Assembly (NCBI GenBank): GCA_016709575.1
Contig: JADJMM010000022.1
Span: 1-37,051 of the forward strand
Source of the DNA: Sphingobacteriaceae bacterium
GTDB lineage: Bacteria; Bacteroidota; Bacteroidia; B-17B0; Aurantibacillaceae
Length of the DNA: 37,051 nt
Direction: 5' to 3'
Shown here: positions 18,377 through 26,730 of the stretch, piece after piece
How positions within the stretch are numbered: the first letter of the stretch is position 1
How the letters are laid out: every line of letters starts with the position of its first letter
Position numbers and translations under genes: made by a program
The notes under the pieces: model-generated
What the model was told of the DNA's origin: nothing
What the model saw: only the letters and a program-made list of their open reading frames with translations
The model's database searches: none

Positions 18377-19180
18377 TTAACATTTGCTCTTCTTCACCAC
18401 ACAAACACATCTGAATCCTAACGTTGCACTTGGTTTTTCATAAGGAATATCTTTGCCAACTCTGCACTCTTCCAATAAATTTGTCCAGCTACCACCTTTA
18501 GAAATACCCTTTTCTAAAACCATTTCAGATGCATTTCCAATCATGTTGAATAGTTTAAAACTGTTCGGCCAATAAGAATACACCGGAGCGAACACTTCCC
18601 ATCCTACGCGACTCTTATCACCTCCACTACTAACCCATTCTGCAGAATCTTTTGCCCAACGGTGATTGAATGTAATTAATCCTTTTTCATTCTTCCCACT
18701 ATTCTTGAACATGTTTATACAATCACTGCTCACAAACTCCCATTCACTTTTTGATGGCAATCTGTATTCAAAGTCTACCGGATCATATTTTTTTGAGAGA
18801 GAAATGAACTCTTTTACTCTTTCTGTTCTCCATTTAACAAATTCACACACCTGTTCGTACGTGATACCTACAACGGGATAATCTTTATAGGCTGGGTGAC
18901 GGTAATAATATTGGACATAAGGTTCGTTATAGGAATTTTTCTCTCGCCAAACTAAGGTATCAGGTAATGAAGATTTATGTTCGGGTGAATTAGCGCCGTA
19001 CTTATTCTTCATCCAAAATTCATACTCTTGCCAAGAGAAATTACTGACTTCTGTTTCATCAGCAAATAAAGTATCATTTATTTTGGCGGTACCAGGAGGT
19101 AAAAATTCTTTTTTCTTTTTTGGAACGAAAGCTGTCATTAGAACTACTGCACAGCTTAACAAAAGTAATTGTTTTATCAT
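18377..19180 (-). CDS. SUMF1/formylglycine-generating-enzyme-fold exported protein (GldJ/GldK-like)
   Basis: 267 residues with a hydrophobic signal-like leader (MIKQLLLLSCAVVLMTAF). The body has the SUMF1 fold: ADETEVSNFSWQEYEFWM, YPVVGITYEQVCEFVKWRTERVKE, YRLPSKSEWEFVSSDC and a terminal GNASEMVLEKGISKGGSW...GFRCVC. True formylglycine-generating enzymes have two catalytic cysteines near the C-terminus; I see no equivalent pair, so this is probably non-catalytic, like the GldJ/GldK family of the gliding/T9SS machinery. Too short to be GldJ or GldK themselves. It lies 55 nt downstream of the putative anti-sigma gene on the same strand. Confidence 0.82.
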   Translation of the reverse strand: MIKQLLLLSCAVVLMTAFVPKKKKEFLPPGTAKINDTLFADETEVSNFSWQEYEFWMKNKYGANSPEHKSSLPDTLVWREKNSYNEPYVQYYYRHPAYKDYPVVGITYEQVCEFVKWRTERVKEFISLSKKYDPVDFEYRLPSKSEWEFVSSDCINMFKNSGKNEKGLITFNHRWAKDSAEWVSSGGDKSRVGWEVFAPVYSYWPNSFKLFNMIGNASEMVLEKGISKGGSWTNLLEECRVGKDIPYEKPSATLGFRCVCVVKKSKC

Positions 19181-19235
19181 ATAAGTTTTTTAACAATAAT
19201 GCTAATACGAAACAGAGGTTACAGTTTTTTGCAAA

Positions 19236-20987
19236 TTAAATTTCTAAAGCTTTTTTGAATTCATTTATATCTGCTTCGGCCGCGATTTGGGTTAAATTGA
19301 ATTTAGCTTTTCCATCTTTCACAGCCTCGGAAAATTCATCTTTAGTACAAACATAAACATTACCGCCGGAAACAATACAAAGCGTGTATCGGCTTTTTTC
19401 ACTATACATAAAACGATAAGGATTAGTGCTCATATTGTAAACAATGTTTCTTCCTGCATCTACTAAATATACCCAAGTTGGATCTAATGGTGTAGAATTA
19501 GAAGCATATCGTGGTTCAATAACTGGTCCGTGTGGCATTGAGCGTGGACAATCTGAATTATAAATCCCGAAATTACTTACATTAAATACACGAGTAACTG
19601 TTATTTGCGCAGCTGCATCTTTATTCATATTGGCTATTTTCGCTTCCATATCTCTACGAATCCGGATTTGTTCCTTTAATAATTCAGCGCTTAATTTCTT
19701 TTGCTCTTCAACATAAGCTTTTTGTTTAGCAGCCATTTCTGCTTTCAATTTTTGTTCGTCGGCTTCGCGTTTCTCCAATAAATTTCCATAGTCAGCAAAT
19801 TTCTTTTCGTAAACTTCTGCGGCTTTTTCGTAATCTTCTCCTGTTAAAACAGGATAAACAACTAATTTCTCTTCGCGTGACTTATATTTTAAAGTCAGCA
19901 AATAATTTTTTCCTTTTTGTGGTCCCGCCGAAACGATGGCACTACTCCAGGTGATACTGTGTAATTCTTTACTATAATTTTTATTTTCTGTACCCACTTC
20001 AAATACTGAATTTTTGAAGGCTGATAATTCAGGAAAGTCTTTATAATCGACTTCTAAATTAAATTGTGGGCGGCCCATTGATTTTGCGGGCTTTGAAGGT
20101 TGTTTGGGTGTTGGTAATGCAACAATTTTTTTCTCATAAACAGTTTTTACACTGTCGATTTGTATTGGAACATGCTCAATTTTTTTAACCAGCTGCGTTT
20201 CTTTTTGACTTTGTTGTTTTTCAGCAGGCTTATTTTGTTGTGGAGCTGCAGGAATGTTTTGTGGCGTATCGTGTTTAATTACCTGCCAATTGTGAGCAAC
20301 TGTATCTAAATAATATTGATTGTAAGTATCGTCTGTATAGCGGGAGGCTAATTCAACTGTGATAGGCTTACCTTGTTTCAAATAAACTTCTTCGCCATTC
20401 TGATAACCCTTCACATCAAACATCCCGGCGCTTTCAAAAGTGTATTGCGTTCCGGCACTATCGTAAGTCATTGGAATTCCACTCGCAATAATATCAGCCT
20501 GATCATGGAATTCTCTGTATTGTATTTCTACATCACCAATAATTTCTTGTCCGGCTTTATTTACAAAAGCGTTTTTAGGAATTTTTAATTTAGAATTTGT
20601 GTGATGAGCAATCTCGCCACCTTTAGCAGAATTAACTTTATAAGAATTGTAAGGAACATTTAGTTTTGAAGAAGGAGGCGAAATAAATGTTTTCTTTTTT
20701 TCAGGACTTGTTTTTTTGTTTTCAGTTAAAGTATTGGTTTTATCATTGGTTGCTGTTTGTTTGGTTTGTTTATTGAATACTGTGAAATAAGTAACTGTAC
20801 AGATGACGGCTATTCCTGCTATGATTGCCGAATAGGTTGCTTTTTTATTCTTTAAAAAATTAACATCACTACGGGCTTTTTGTATGCTTTGTTGTTTAAA
20901 CTGTTTGACTAATTTGTCAAAATCTTTATGCTTGTTAATCTCCTCATCACTAACCTTCGGGCGATTTATATTAAATTTTGGTTCCAT
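19236..20987 (-). CDS. Large one-pass membrane protein, probable anti-sigma factor with ZU5-like and coiled-coil regions
   Basis: 583 residues. Residues 1-48 are charged and predicted cytoplasmic, 51-71 form a single membrane helix (AIIAGIAVICTVTYFTVF), and the rest should be periplasmic. Residues about 120-215 (GGEIAHHTNSKLKIPKNAF, then EIIGDVEIQYREFHDQADIIASG, FESAGMFDVKGYQ) look like a ZU5-type beta domain. A Q/K/P-rich linker follows, then a charged coiled coil at about 385-460 (EKREADEQKLKAEMAAKQK) and a C-terminal beta-rich domain with Cys residues. No zinc-type (HxxxCxxC) anti-sigma motif is present. The anti-sigma role is inferred from its position 1 nt downstream of an ECF sigma gene and from its topology. 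Confidence 0.7.
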   Translation of the reverse strand: MEPKFNINRPKVSDEEINKHKDFDKLVKQFKQQSIQKARSDVNFLKNKKATYSAIIAGIAVICTVTYFTVFNKQTKQTATNDKTNTLTENKKTSPEKKKTFISPPSSKLNVPYNSYKVNSAKGGEIAHHTNSKLKIPKNAFVNKAGQEIIGDVEIQYREFHDQADIIASGIPMTYDSAGTQYTFESAGMFDVKGYQNGEEVYLKQGKPITVELASRYTDDTYNQYYLDTVAHNWQVIKHDTPQNIPAAPQQNKPAEKQQSQKETQLVKKIEHVPIQIDSVKTVYEKKIVALPTPKQPSKPAKSMGRPQFNLEVDYKDFPELSAFKNSVFEVGTENKNYSKELHSITWSSAIVSAGPQKGKNYLLTLKYKSREEKLVVYPVLTGEDYEKAAEVYEKKFADYGNLLEKREADEQKLKAEMAAKQKAYVEEQKKLSAELLKEQIRIRRDMEAKIANMNKDAAAQITVTRVFNVSNFGIYNSDCPRSMPHGPVIEPRYASNSTPLDPTWVYLVDAGRNIVYNMSTNPYRFMYSEKSRYTLCIVSGGNVYVCTKDEFSEAVKDGKAKFNLTQIAAEADINEFKKALEI

Positions 20988-20988
20988 A

Positions 20989-21564
20989 TCAAATTTTATA
21001 ATTCGTAATTGTCTTTTTTAGGCGTTCCAGTATCCTGTACATTCTAACTTTGGCGTTGTTTTCGGTAATATTTAATATTTCGGCGATTTCTTTAAACGGA
21101 CGTTGCTCAAAAAAGCGCATTTCAATCATGTGTAAATCATCTTCCGGTAATTCTTTAATCATGTGTTGTAATGCTGGAAGATATTCTTCAAAAAACGGCT
21201 CTTGAACTTCTTCATAAATATTTTTCAAATCACCAACATCAGCATTAATTGCACGCTTATTTTTTTGATCGCGGAATAATTGCATTACTTCGCTATGTGC
21301 AATTCTAAACAACCAACTTGCAAATGGTACACCTTTAAATTCGTAACGGTTTAAATTAGTTAACGCTTTTAAAAACACTTGAGAGGTTACATCAAAAGCT
21401 GTGTCTTTACAATCCATTCGTTGATATACGTACCCGAAAATTTGTTTGTAGTACTTATCATATATCGGACCGAAGTGTTCGGGGTTTAATTTCGCAGCTT
21501 CAATAATTAATTGCTCGTCCTGCAATTGAGAAGTAGTATGATGGTATCTGGGGTTAAAATTCAT
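20989..21564 (-). CDS. ECF-type RNA polymerase sigma-70 factor
   Basis: 191 residues. Region 2 is at about 28-100 (FGPIYDKYYKQIFGYVYQRMDCKDTAFDVTSQVFLKAL, then FASWLFRIAHSEVMQLFRDQK). Region 4 is at about 130-188 (IKELPEDDLHMIEMRFFEQRPFKEIAEILNITENNAKVRMYRILERLKK, HTH in EIAEILNITENNAKVRMYR). It is separated by 1 nt from the large membrane protein gene downstream, the usual sigma/anti-sigma order. Unrelated in detail to the other sigma factor at 10617-11237. The 239-nt upstream gap is shared with the divergent carboxylase gene. Confidence 0.93.
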   Translation of the reverse strand: MNFNPRYHHTTSQLQDEQLIIEAAKLNPEHFGPIYDKYYKQIFGYVYQRMDCKDTAFDVTSQVFLKALTNLNRYEFKGVPFASWLFRIAHSEVMQLFRDQKNKRAINADVGDLKNIYEEVQEPFFEEYLPALQHMIKELPEDDLHMIEMRFFEQRPFKEIAEILNITENNAKVRMYRILERLKKTITNYKI

Positions 21565-21777
21565 ATAGGCTGCAAAAGCATTACATCCTTATAACAACTT
21601 CTTGCCCTTAGGGTTACGCCAAAATTTCAAAAAACGTTATTAGTATAACTAAGTATTTGATTATCAGTTACACTATTTATCATTTTAATGAGTGAGACTT
21701 GTTAATTTCTGGGTGAAATCGACTTTTGAATGAGTGAATGGATTTAAAAACAGGGTTTAAAAAGTGTATTATATAGT

Positions 21778-21785
21778 TATATTTG
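21778..21785 (+). promoter_or_regulatory. Likely -7 box (TATATTTG) of the acyl-CoA carboxylase gene
   Basis: TATATTTG matches TAnnTTTG and ends 18 nt before ATG 21804. No exact TTTG -33 element is seen upstream. The rest of the 21565-21803 gap shows no other feature. Confidence 0.4.
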
Positions 21786-21803
21786 AGTTCTGATTAATTA
21801 AAA

Positions 21804-23427
21804 ATGAATTTAGATTTTAATAAGAACGAAGATAAAATGAAGTTGCTCATTTCACAGATGGAGCAACGCTTACAAAAAATTTATTTAGGTGGTGGTAAAT
21901 CTCGTATCGATAAGTTACACGAGCAAGGAAAAATGAGCGCGCGTGAGCGTATTGATTTTTTACTAGATAAAGACACGCCCCGTTTTGAAATGGGCGCATT
22001 TGCCGGTTACGAAATGTATCCTGAACATGGTGGTTGTCCTGGCGGCGGTGTTGTAATTGCGGATACGTAAACGGAAAACAATGTATTGTTGTTGCAAATG
22101 ATGCTAAAGTAAAAGCAGGCGCATGGTTTCCTATTACAGGAAAAAAGAATTTACGTGCGCAAGAAATTGCAATGGAAAATAGATTACCCATTATTTATTT
22201 AGTGGATAGTGCCGGTGTTTATTTACCAATGCAAGATGAAATTTTTCCTGATAAAGAACATTTTGGAAGAATTTTCCGTAACAACGCCATCATGAGCAGC
22301 ATGGGCATTTTACAAGTGGCTGCTGTTATGGGAAGTTGTGTTGCAGGTGGAGCTTATTTGCCCATTATGAGCGATGAAGCCATGATTGTAGATAAAACCG
22401 GATCTATATTTTTAGCAGGAAGTTATTTAGTAAAAGCTGCTATTGGAGAAACTATTGATAACGAAACTCTAGGAGGAGCAACAACACATTGCGAAGTAAG
22501 TGGTGTTACAGATTATAAATGTAAAGATGATGCAGATTGTTTAACACGCATTCGCAACATTATGGGTAAAGTTGGTGATTATGACAAAGCAGGTTTTAAC
22601 AGAGAAACCCCTGCTCTTCCCAAAAAAGACGAAAAAGAAATTTACGGTATTATTCCAGATGCACGCGATAAACAATTTGATATGCGTGATGTTATTGAAC
22701 GCTTAGTAGATAACAGCACGTTTGAAGAATACAAAGAATTATACGGACAATCCATAATTTGTGCTTACGCAAGAATTGACGGTTGGGCTGTAGGAATTGT
22801 TGCTAATCAGCGTAAAGTTGTGAAAAGCAAAAAAGGTGAAATGCAATTTGGTGGCGTAATTTATAGTGACAGTGCTGATAAAGCGGCGCGTTTCATTATG
22901 AATTGCAATCAGAAAAAAATTCCTTTAGTGTTTTTACAAGATGCTACCGGATTTATGGTGGGCTCACGTAGTGAACATGGTGGCATTATTAAAGACGGAG
23001 CGAAATTAGTTAACGCTATGAGCAATTCGGTTGTGCCAAAATTCACTATCATTATAGGTAACAGTTATGGTGCTGCAAATTATGCTATGTGTGGTAAGGC
23101 TTATGATCCACGTTTAATTGTTGGGTGGCCAACAGCACAAGTTGCTGTAATGGGTGGCGCACAAGCTGCAAAAGTATTAGTTCAAATTGAAGTAGCTAGT
23201 TTAAAAGGAAAAGGTGAAGAAATTACGCCTGAAAAAGAAGCTGAGTTATTTAATAAAATAAAAGACCGTTACGATGCACAAACTACTCCATACTACGCAG
23301 CTTCACGTTTATGGTTAGATGCAATTATTGATCCCTTGATACACGTAAAGTAATTAGCATAGGAATTGAAATGGCTAATCATTCACCTATAACAAAACAA
23401 TATAACGTAGGTGTTTTGCAAACTTAA
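21804..23427 (+). CDS. Acyl-CoA carboxylase beta (carboxyltransferase) subunit, methylcrotonyl/propionyl type (two frameshifts)
   Basis: The corrected length is about 541 residues. This subunit transfers CO2 from carboxybiotin to an acyl-CoA. Features: KMSARERIDFLLD, HGGCPGGGVVIAG, KAGAWFPITGKKNLRAQEIAMENRLPIIYLVDSAG, the first oxyanion region GSCVAGGAYLPIMSDE, GATTHCEVSGVTDY, and the C-terminal crotonase half GFMVGSRSEHGGIIKDGAKL and GNSYGAANYAMCGKAYDP. The pattern fits the methylcrotonyl-CoA carboxylase-like branch. A missing G near 22062 and one near 23338 split the frame; the true C-terminus is DTRKVISIGIEM...YNVGVLQT, with TAA at 23425-23427. No biotin carboxylase (alpha) gene is nearby, so the partner must be elsewhere. 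Confidence 0.92.
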
Positions 23428-23430
23428 TTT

Positions 23431-23836
23431 ATGTTCAAGAAGAAACCGAAATAAAAATTATTCAACAAATTGAATTTTCAGAAGCTACATTTAGTCTTAG
23501 AGAAGATGGAATTGTACAGGTGTTTTACAACGATCATACGGTTATTGATATTCCTTTTCAATTAAAAATGGCAGATGCGTTTAATGAAATAGCAAATGGA
23601 ATTCCATCATTTTTTATTTTTACTGCCGGCGAAGGCGTTCATATTACTAAAGAAGCGAGAGATAACGCCCTTAAATTAGAAGATTCAACACCGATTAAAG
23701 CATCTGCCGTTATTGCCGATAACTTAGCCTACAGAATTATAGCTAATTTTTTTTTAAAGTTCAAAAACCAAAAGGTAAATACCGCGTGGTAGCGAATTTG
23801 GAGGATGCAATAAAATGGCTGAAGAGTCTGGATTAA
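23431..23836 (+). CDS. Small DUF7793/STAS-like hypothetical protein (frameshifted)
   Basis: Corrected to about 135 residues. It reads EETEIKIIQQIEFSEATFSLREDGIVQVFYNDHTVIDIPF, LKMADAFNEIANGIPSFFIFTAGEG, ITKEARDNALKLEDSTPIKASAVIADNLAYRIIANFFLK, and after an indel in the T9 run near 23750, GKYRVVANLEDAIKWLKSLD. This matches a Bacteroidota family with a STAS/SpoIIAA-like layout (DUF7793, from memory) whose function I do not know. ATG 23431 is 3 nt after the carboxylase stop but needs one added base. The stop TAA at 23834-23836 overlaps the convergent glycosyltransferase stop. Confidence 0.65.
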
Positions 23837-24972
23837 GATTTTTCGATTTTCTTAATTAGCGCTGTAATTAATTTTTCCCAGGTAAATTTTTCTCTTATCA
23901 AACTTAAAGCTGCTTTCTTTTTCGAATCGGTTTCAGAAAGAGGTGTTGCATTAATTTTTTGGATTGCAGTTTTAATTCCAGAAACAGAACATTTTTCAAT
24001 TAACCAACCCGTTTTTTCATTCACTAAAACATTAGTAGCTCCAACATTAGTAGCCAAAACCGTTAATCCATTGGCCATGGATTCTAAAATAACATTCGGC
24101 ATGCCTTCGCTCCAACTTGGACAAACCAAAACATCACATTGCTTTAAAAGTGTGTTCAATTTCAATTTATCGCGTATTTCACCGTGATTTTTTATAAATG
24201 AAAGTTGCAATTGTTTTTCTGTAGGGATATTACCTATAAAATGAAATTCAAAATTCGGACTATTGAATGACTTCAATGCTTTATTAAGCTCCTCTATTCC
24301 TTTTCGTCTTTCATAACGACCTAAATAAACAAATTTTATTTTTTGAGAGGTTGGTGTAATTTCATTTGCAACAATAGATTCTTCCACTCCTGAAGGTAAT
24401 TCAAGAATATTTTCAGATTTAACGCCGATACTTTTAAGGATATCTGTTATTTTTCCTCCATAAGAAAAAACAAAATCAGCTTGTTGTGAAATTTCTTTTA
24501 CAGGTTTACGAAGCAATAATAATTGAGAGACTTTCGATTTGAAATCAGGTGCCCGCTGAAACATTTCGTAGCCATGAAATTTTACACCAATGGGTGGACA
24601 TTTAATTCCTCTTCTTTTCTCCCGAATAAAATGCCAACCTGTAAAGCCCTTGGAGTAAATAAAATCGTAGTCGTTAAGCTTATCCTTAATTAATTCGTAA
24701 ACATTTAAAGAGTAACGATAAGAATTTATTATGTAATGTCCGAAACCACTCGCCGAGTTTGGAAATTCAAGTACAGTTGAATGAATGTACTTCTTTTCCT
24801 CCTCCGAAAAAACATCAAGCCTATTAATATCCAATTCACTTTGATTGAAGTGAAACAAATCGACATGAATTTGATTTTTGGCAAAATACTTACATAAATA
24901 GTAAGAATGCTTTTGCATTCCTCCCATTACGTACGGCCAAATCCCATCAGTTATTAAGGCGATTTTTTTCAA
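23833..24972 (-). CDS. Family 4 glycosyltransferase
   Basis: 379 residues of GT-B fold. The N-terminal donor/acceptor domain begins KKIALITDGIWPYVMGGMQKHSYYLCKYF, the typical GG loop. The C-terminal domain has KFVYLGRYERRKGIEELNKAL, FHFIGNIPTE, and the conserved CPSWSEGMPNVILESMANGLTVLATNVGA (E-x7-E motif binding the nucleotide sugar). Its start overlaps the end of the upstream GT4 gene by 26 nt, so the two are translated together. It probably adds a sugar to a surface glycan; donor and acceptor are unknown. Confidence 0.9.
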   Translation of the reverse strand: MKKIALITDGIWPYVMGGMQKHSYYLCKYFAKNQIHVDLFHFNQSELDINRLDVFSEEEKKYIHSTVLEFPNSASGFGHYIINSYRYSLNVYELIKDKLNDYDFIYSKGFTGWHFIREKRRGIKCPPIGVKFHGYEMFQRAPDFKSKVSQLLLLRKPVKEISQQADFVFSYGGKITDILKSIGVKSENILELPSGVEESIVANEITPTSQKIKFVYLGRYERRKGIEELNKALKSFNSPNFEFHFIGNIPTEKQLQLSFIKNHGEIRDKLKLNTLLKQCDVLVCPSWSEGMPNVILESMANGLTVLATNVGATNVLVNEKTGWLIEKCSVSGIKTAIQKINATPLSETDSKKKAALSLIREKFTWEKLITALIKKIEKS

Positions 24973-26092
24973 TTAATTCTTGGAAGAGTTTTAAATATTC
25001 TGTCTTATAATTCCTTTTTGTTAGATGCTGTTCTGCCAACTTATGATTTTGTTGTTTCGTTTCATAACTAACATTTGATAATGCATTCATACTCCCTACC
25101 ATTCCACAATTATTCTTTTTTACAAATTCAGAATAATCGCCAAGGTTTTCAGAAATGATAACATTCAAACCACAGGTTAAATACTCAGCAAACTTAACCG
25201 GAGAAGCCACTTGATTAGTCACCGAACTCTCTCTATACAACAAACCATAATCGCTTGCTAACAAATAATTTTTCACCTGCTCAGGTTTTACCCAAGCGGT
25301 TTTAATTCTATTTCTAAATTGTTTAACGAAATCAGAATTTTCGTTTAAATGATTAGTCAACCAAAGTAATTTCACATTCGTATTCTGTTCAAAAATCTTT
25401 GTCAGCATTTTTTCGACTAAGGAAAAAGATTGCCATCCGGCAGAGGAACCTGAATAAACAATTACTATATCCGAATCGCTAAAACCACTTTCTTTTCGAA
25501 TAGATTTTATCTTTTCACTAGAAGGGAATTCAGAATTAAAATCTTCACTTAAAGTACATGGAACAACAATATGTTTATCTGAATTATAATTAAACTCTTT
25601 CTTCCAATAATTTACCAATGCATTTGAAACCGCTAACCTAAAATCCGTATTCAACACAACCTCTTTTTCTATTTCAATAATTTCATTTTTTATAGTTTCA
25701 TTTTGCACAACATCATATTCATTCAATTCAGCTTTATAAGCCCCACGTGCATCAAAAATTACTTTTTCAGTTTTCCCTGCTTTCTTTAACCTCAACGCTA
25801 AACTTGTAGCGAATGGTCCGCGTGCCATTATGATTTTACTTTTGGAAAGAAATAAAGCCAGAATAAAATAATTTAATCGCCACAAACCGGGCTTAGGAAC
25901 CATTGGTAAAACTTTGCTCTCCGGTAAGCGCTGCTTGATCAATTTTTTATTCTTAAAAAACGAACGGATAGAAATAAGGGCAACTAATTTAACTTTTTCG
26001 GAGTTTTGAATTGAATTAAGATATTTAACCATATCAATAACCTGGCTATTGTAAATGCCTGAGGGTTGATCGTTATAAGTTAAATAAATCAT
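24947..26092 (-). CDS. Family 4-like glycosyltransferase
   Basis: 381 residues. The C-terminal GT-B domain is recognisable: SDIVIVYSGSSAGWQSFSLVEKML, VKLLWLTNH, LLASDYGLLYRESSVTNQVASPVKFAEYLTCGLNVIISENLGD (a variant of the E-x7-E donor motif). The N-terminal half (IYNSQVIDMVKYLN, FDARGAYKAELNEY) is diverged but consistent with GT4. It follows the carbonic anhydrase gene after 7 nt and overlaps the next GT4 gene by 26 nt, so it is part of the four-gene minus-strand run 27810-23833. Confidence 0.82.
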   Translation of the reverse strand: MIYLTYNDQPSGIYNSQVIDMVKYLNSIQNSEKVKLVALISIRSFFKNKKLIKQRLPESKVLPMVPKPGLWRLNYFILALFLSKSKIIMARGPFATSLALRLKKAGKTEKVIFDARGAYKAELNEYDVVQNETIKNEIIEIEKEVVLNTDFRLAVSNALVNYWKKEFNYNSDKHIVVPCTLSEDFNSEFPSSEKIKSIRKESGFSDSDIVIVYSGSSAGWQSFSLVEKMLTKIFEQNTNVKLLWLTNHLNENSDFVKQFRNRIKTAWVKPEQVKNYLLASDYGLLYRESSVTNQVASPVKFAEYLTCGLNVIISENLGDYSEFVKKNNCGMVGSMNALSNVSYETKQQNHKLAEQHLTKRNYKTEYLKLFQELIEKNRLNN

Positions 26093-26099
26093 AATAAAA

Positions 26100-26726
26100 T
26101 TACTCCAACTTATAAATTTCCATTATTGAACTCAATATTTTAGGGAAGTCAATTTTTAAATCGATCAATTTTCCGGAATGCACATCAAATACCCAACCAT
26201 GAACAAGTAATCCTCGTTCTTTATGCGCTTGCTGAATAGCTGCTGTTTTAATTAAATTAATACATTGCTCTTGTACATTTAATTCAATTAAACGATTGTA
26301 CCTTTCATTTTCATTGGCTATTGCATTTAATTCATTTTTGTGCAAACGATAAACATCACGGATATTCCTCAGCCAAGGATTTAAAATACCCATGTCTGCC
26401 GACTGCATAGCAGCTTTAACGCCACCACAATAATAATGCCCGCAAATAACAACATGATTCACTTTTAAATGACGTACTGCGTAATTTATAACAGACATTA
26501 CATTTAAATCTACGTTATTCACCAAATTAGCAATGTTACGATGTACAAAAACCTCACCGGGTTGTACTCCCATAATATCTTCAGCAGTAACTCTGCTATC
26601 TGAACAACCGATGTATAAAATTTCAGGGGCTTGTCCTTTCGATAATTCTTCGAAGTAGTTTTTATTAATAGATAGTTTTTCTTATATCCATTTCTTATTG
26701 TTTTCAAAAACGCTTTCTATTTTCAT
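26100..26726 (-). CDS. Beta-class carbonic anhydrase (in-frame stop at codon 15)
   Basis: About 208 codons. Beta carbonic anhydrases interconvert CO2 and bicarbonate with a Zn2+ held by Cys, His, Cys. From ATG 26726 the frame reads MKIESVFENNKKWI, an in-frame TAA at 26682-26684, then EKLSINKNYFEELSKGQAPEILYIGCSDSRVTAEDI with the first zinc Cys and the Asp-Arg dyad. It then gives QPGEVFVHRNIANLV and HVVICGHYYCGGVKAAM with the His and second Cys. The C-terminus is complete. The stop needs only one base change from a GAA codon, so it is either an error or a recent null mutation; initiation at the internal ATG (26573) would lose CSDSR. The bestrophin stop is 4 nt upstream of its ATG. Confidence 0.88.
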
Positions 26727-26730
26727 ACGC

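Noticed and set aside
26519..26707. A minus-strand ORF (62 codons) at the start of the carbonic anhydrase
   Set aside because: It is an out-of-frame reading of the N-terminal coding region; the real frame starts at 26726 and carries the CSDSR motif.
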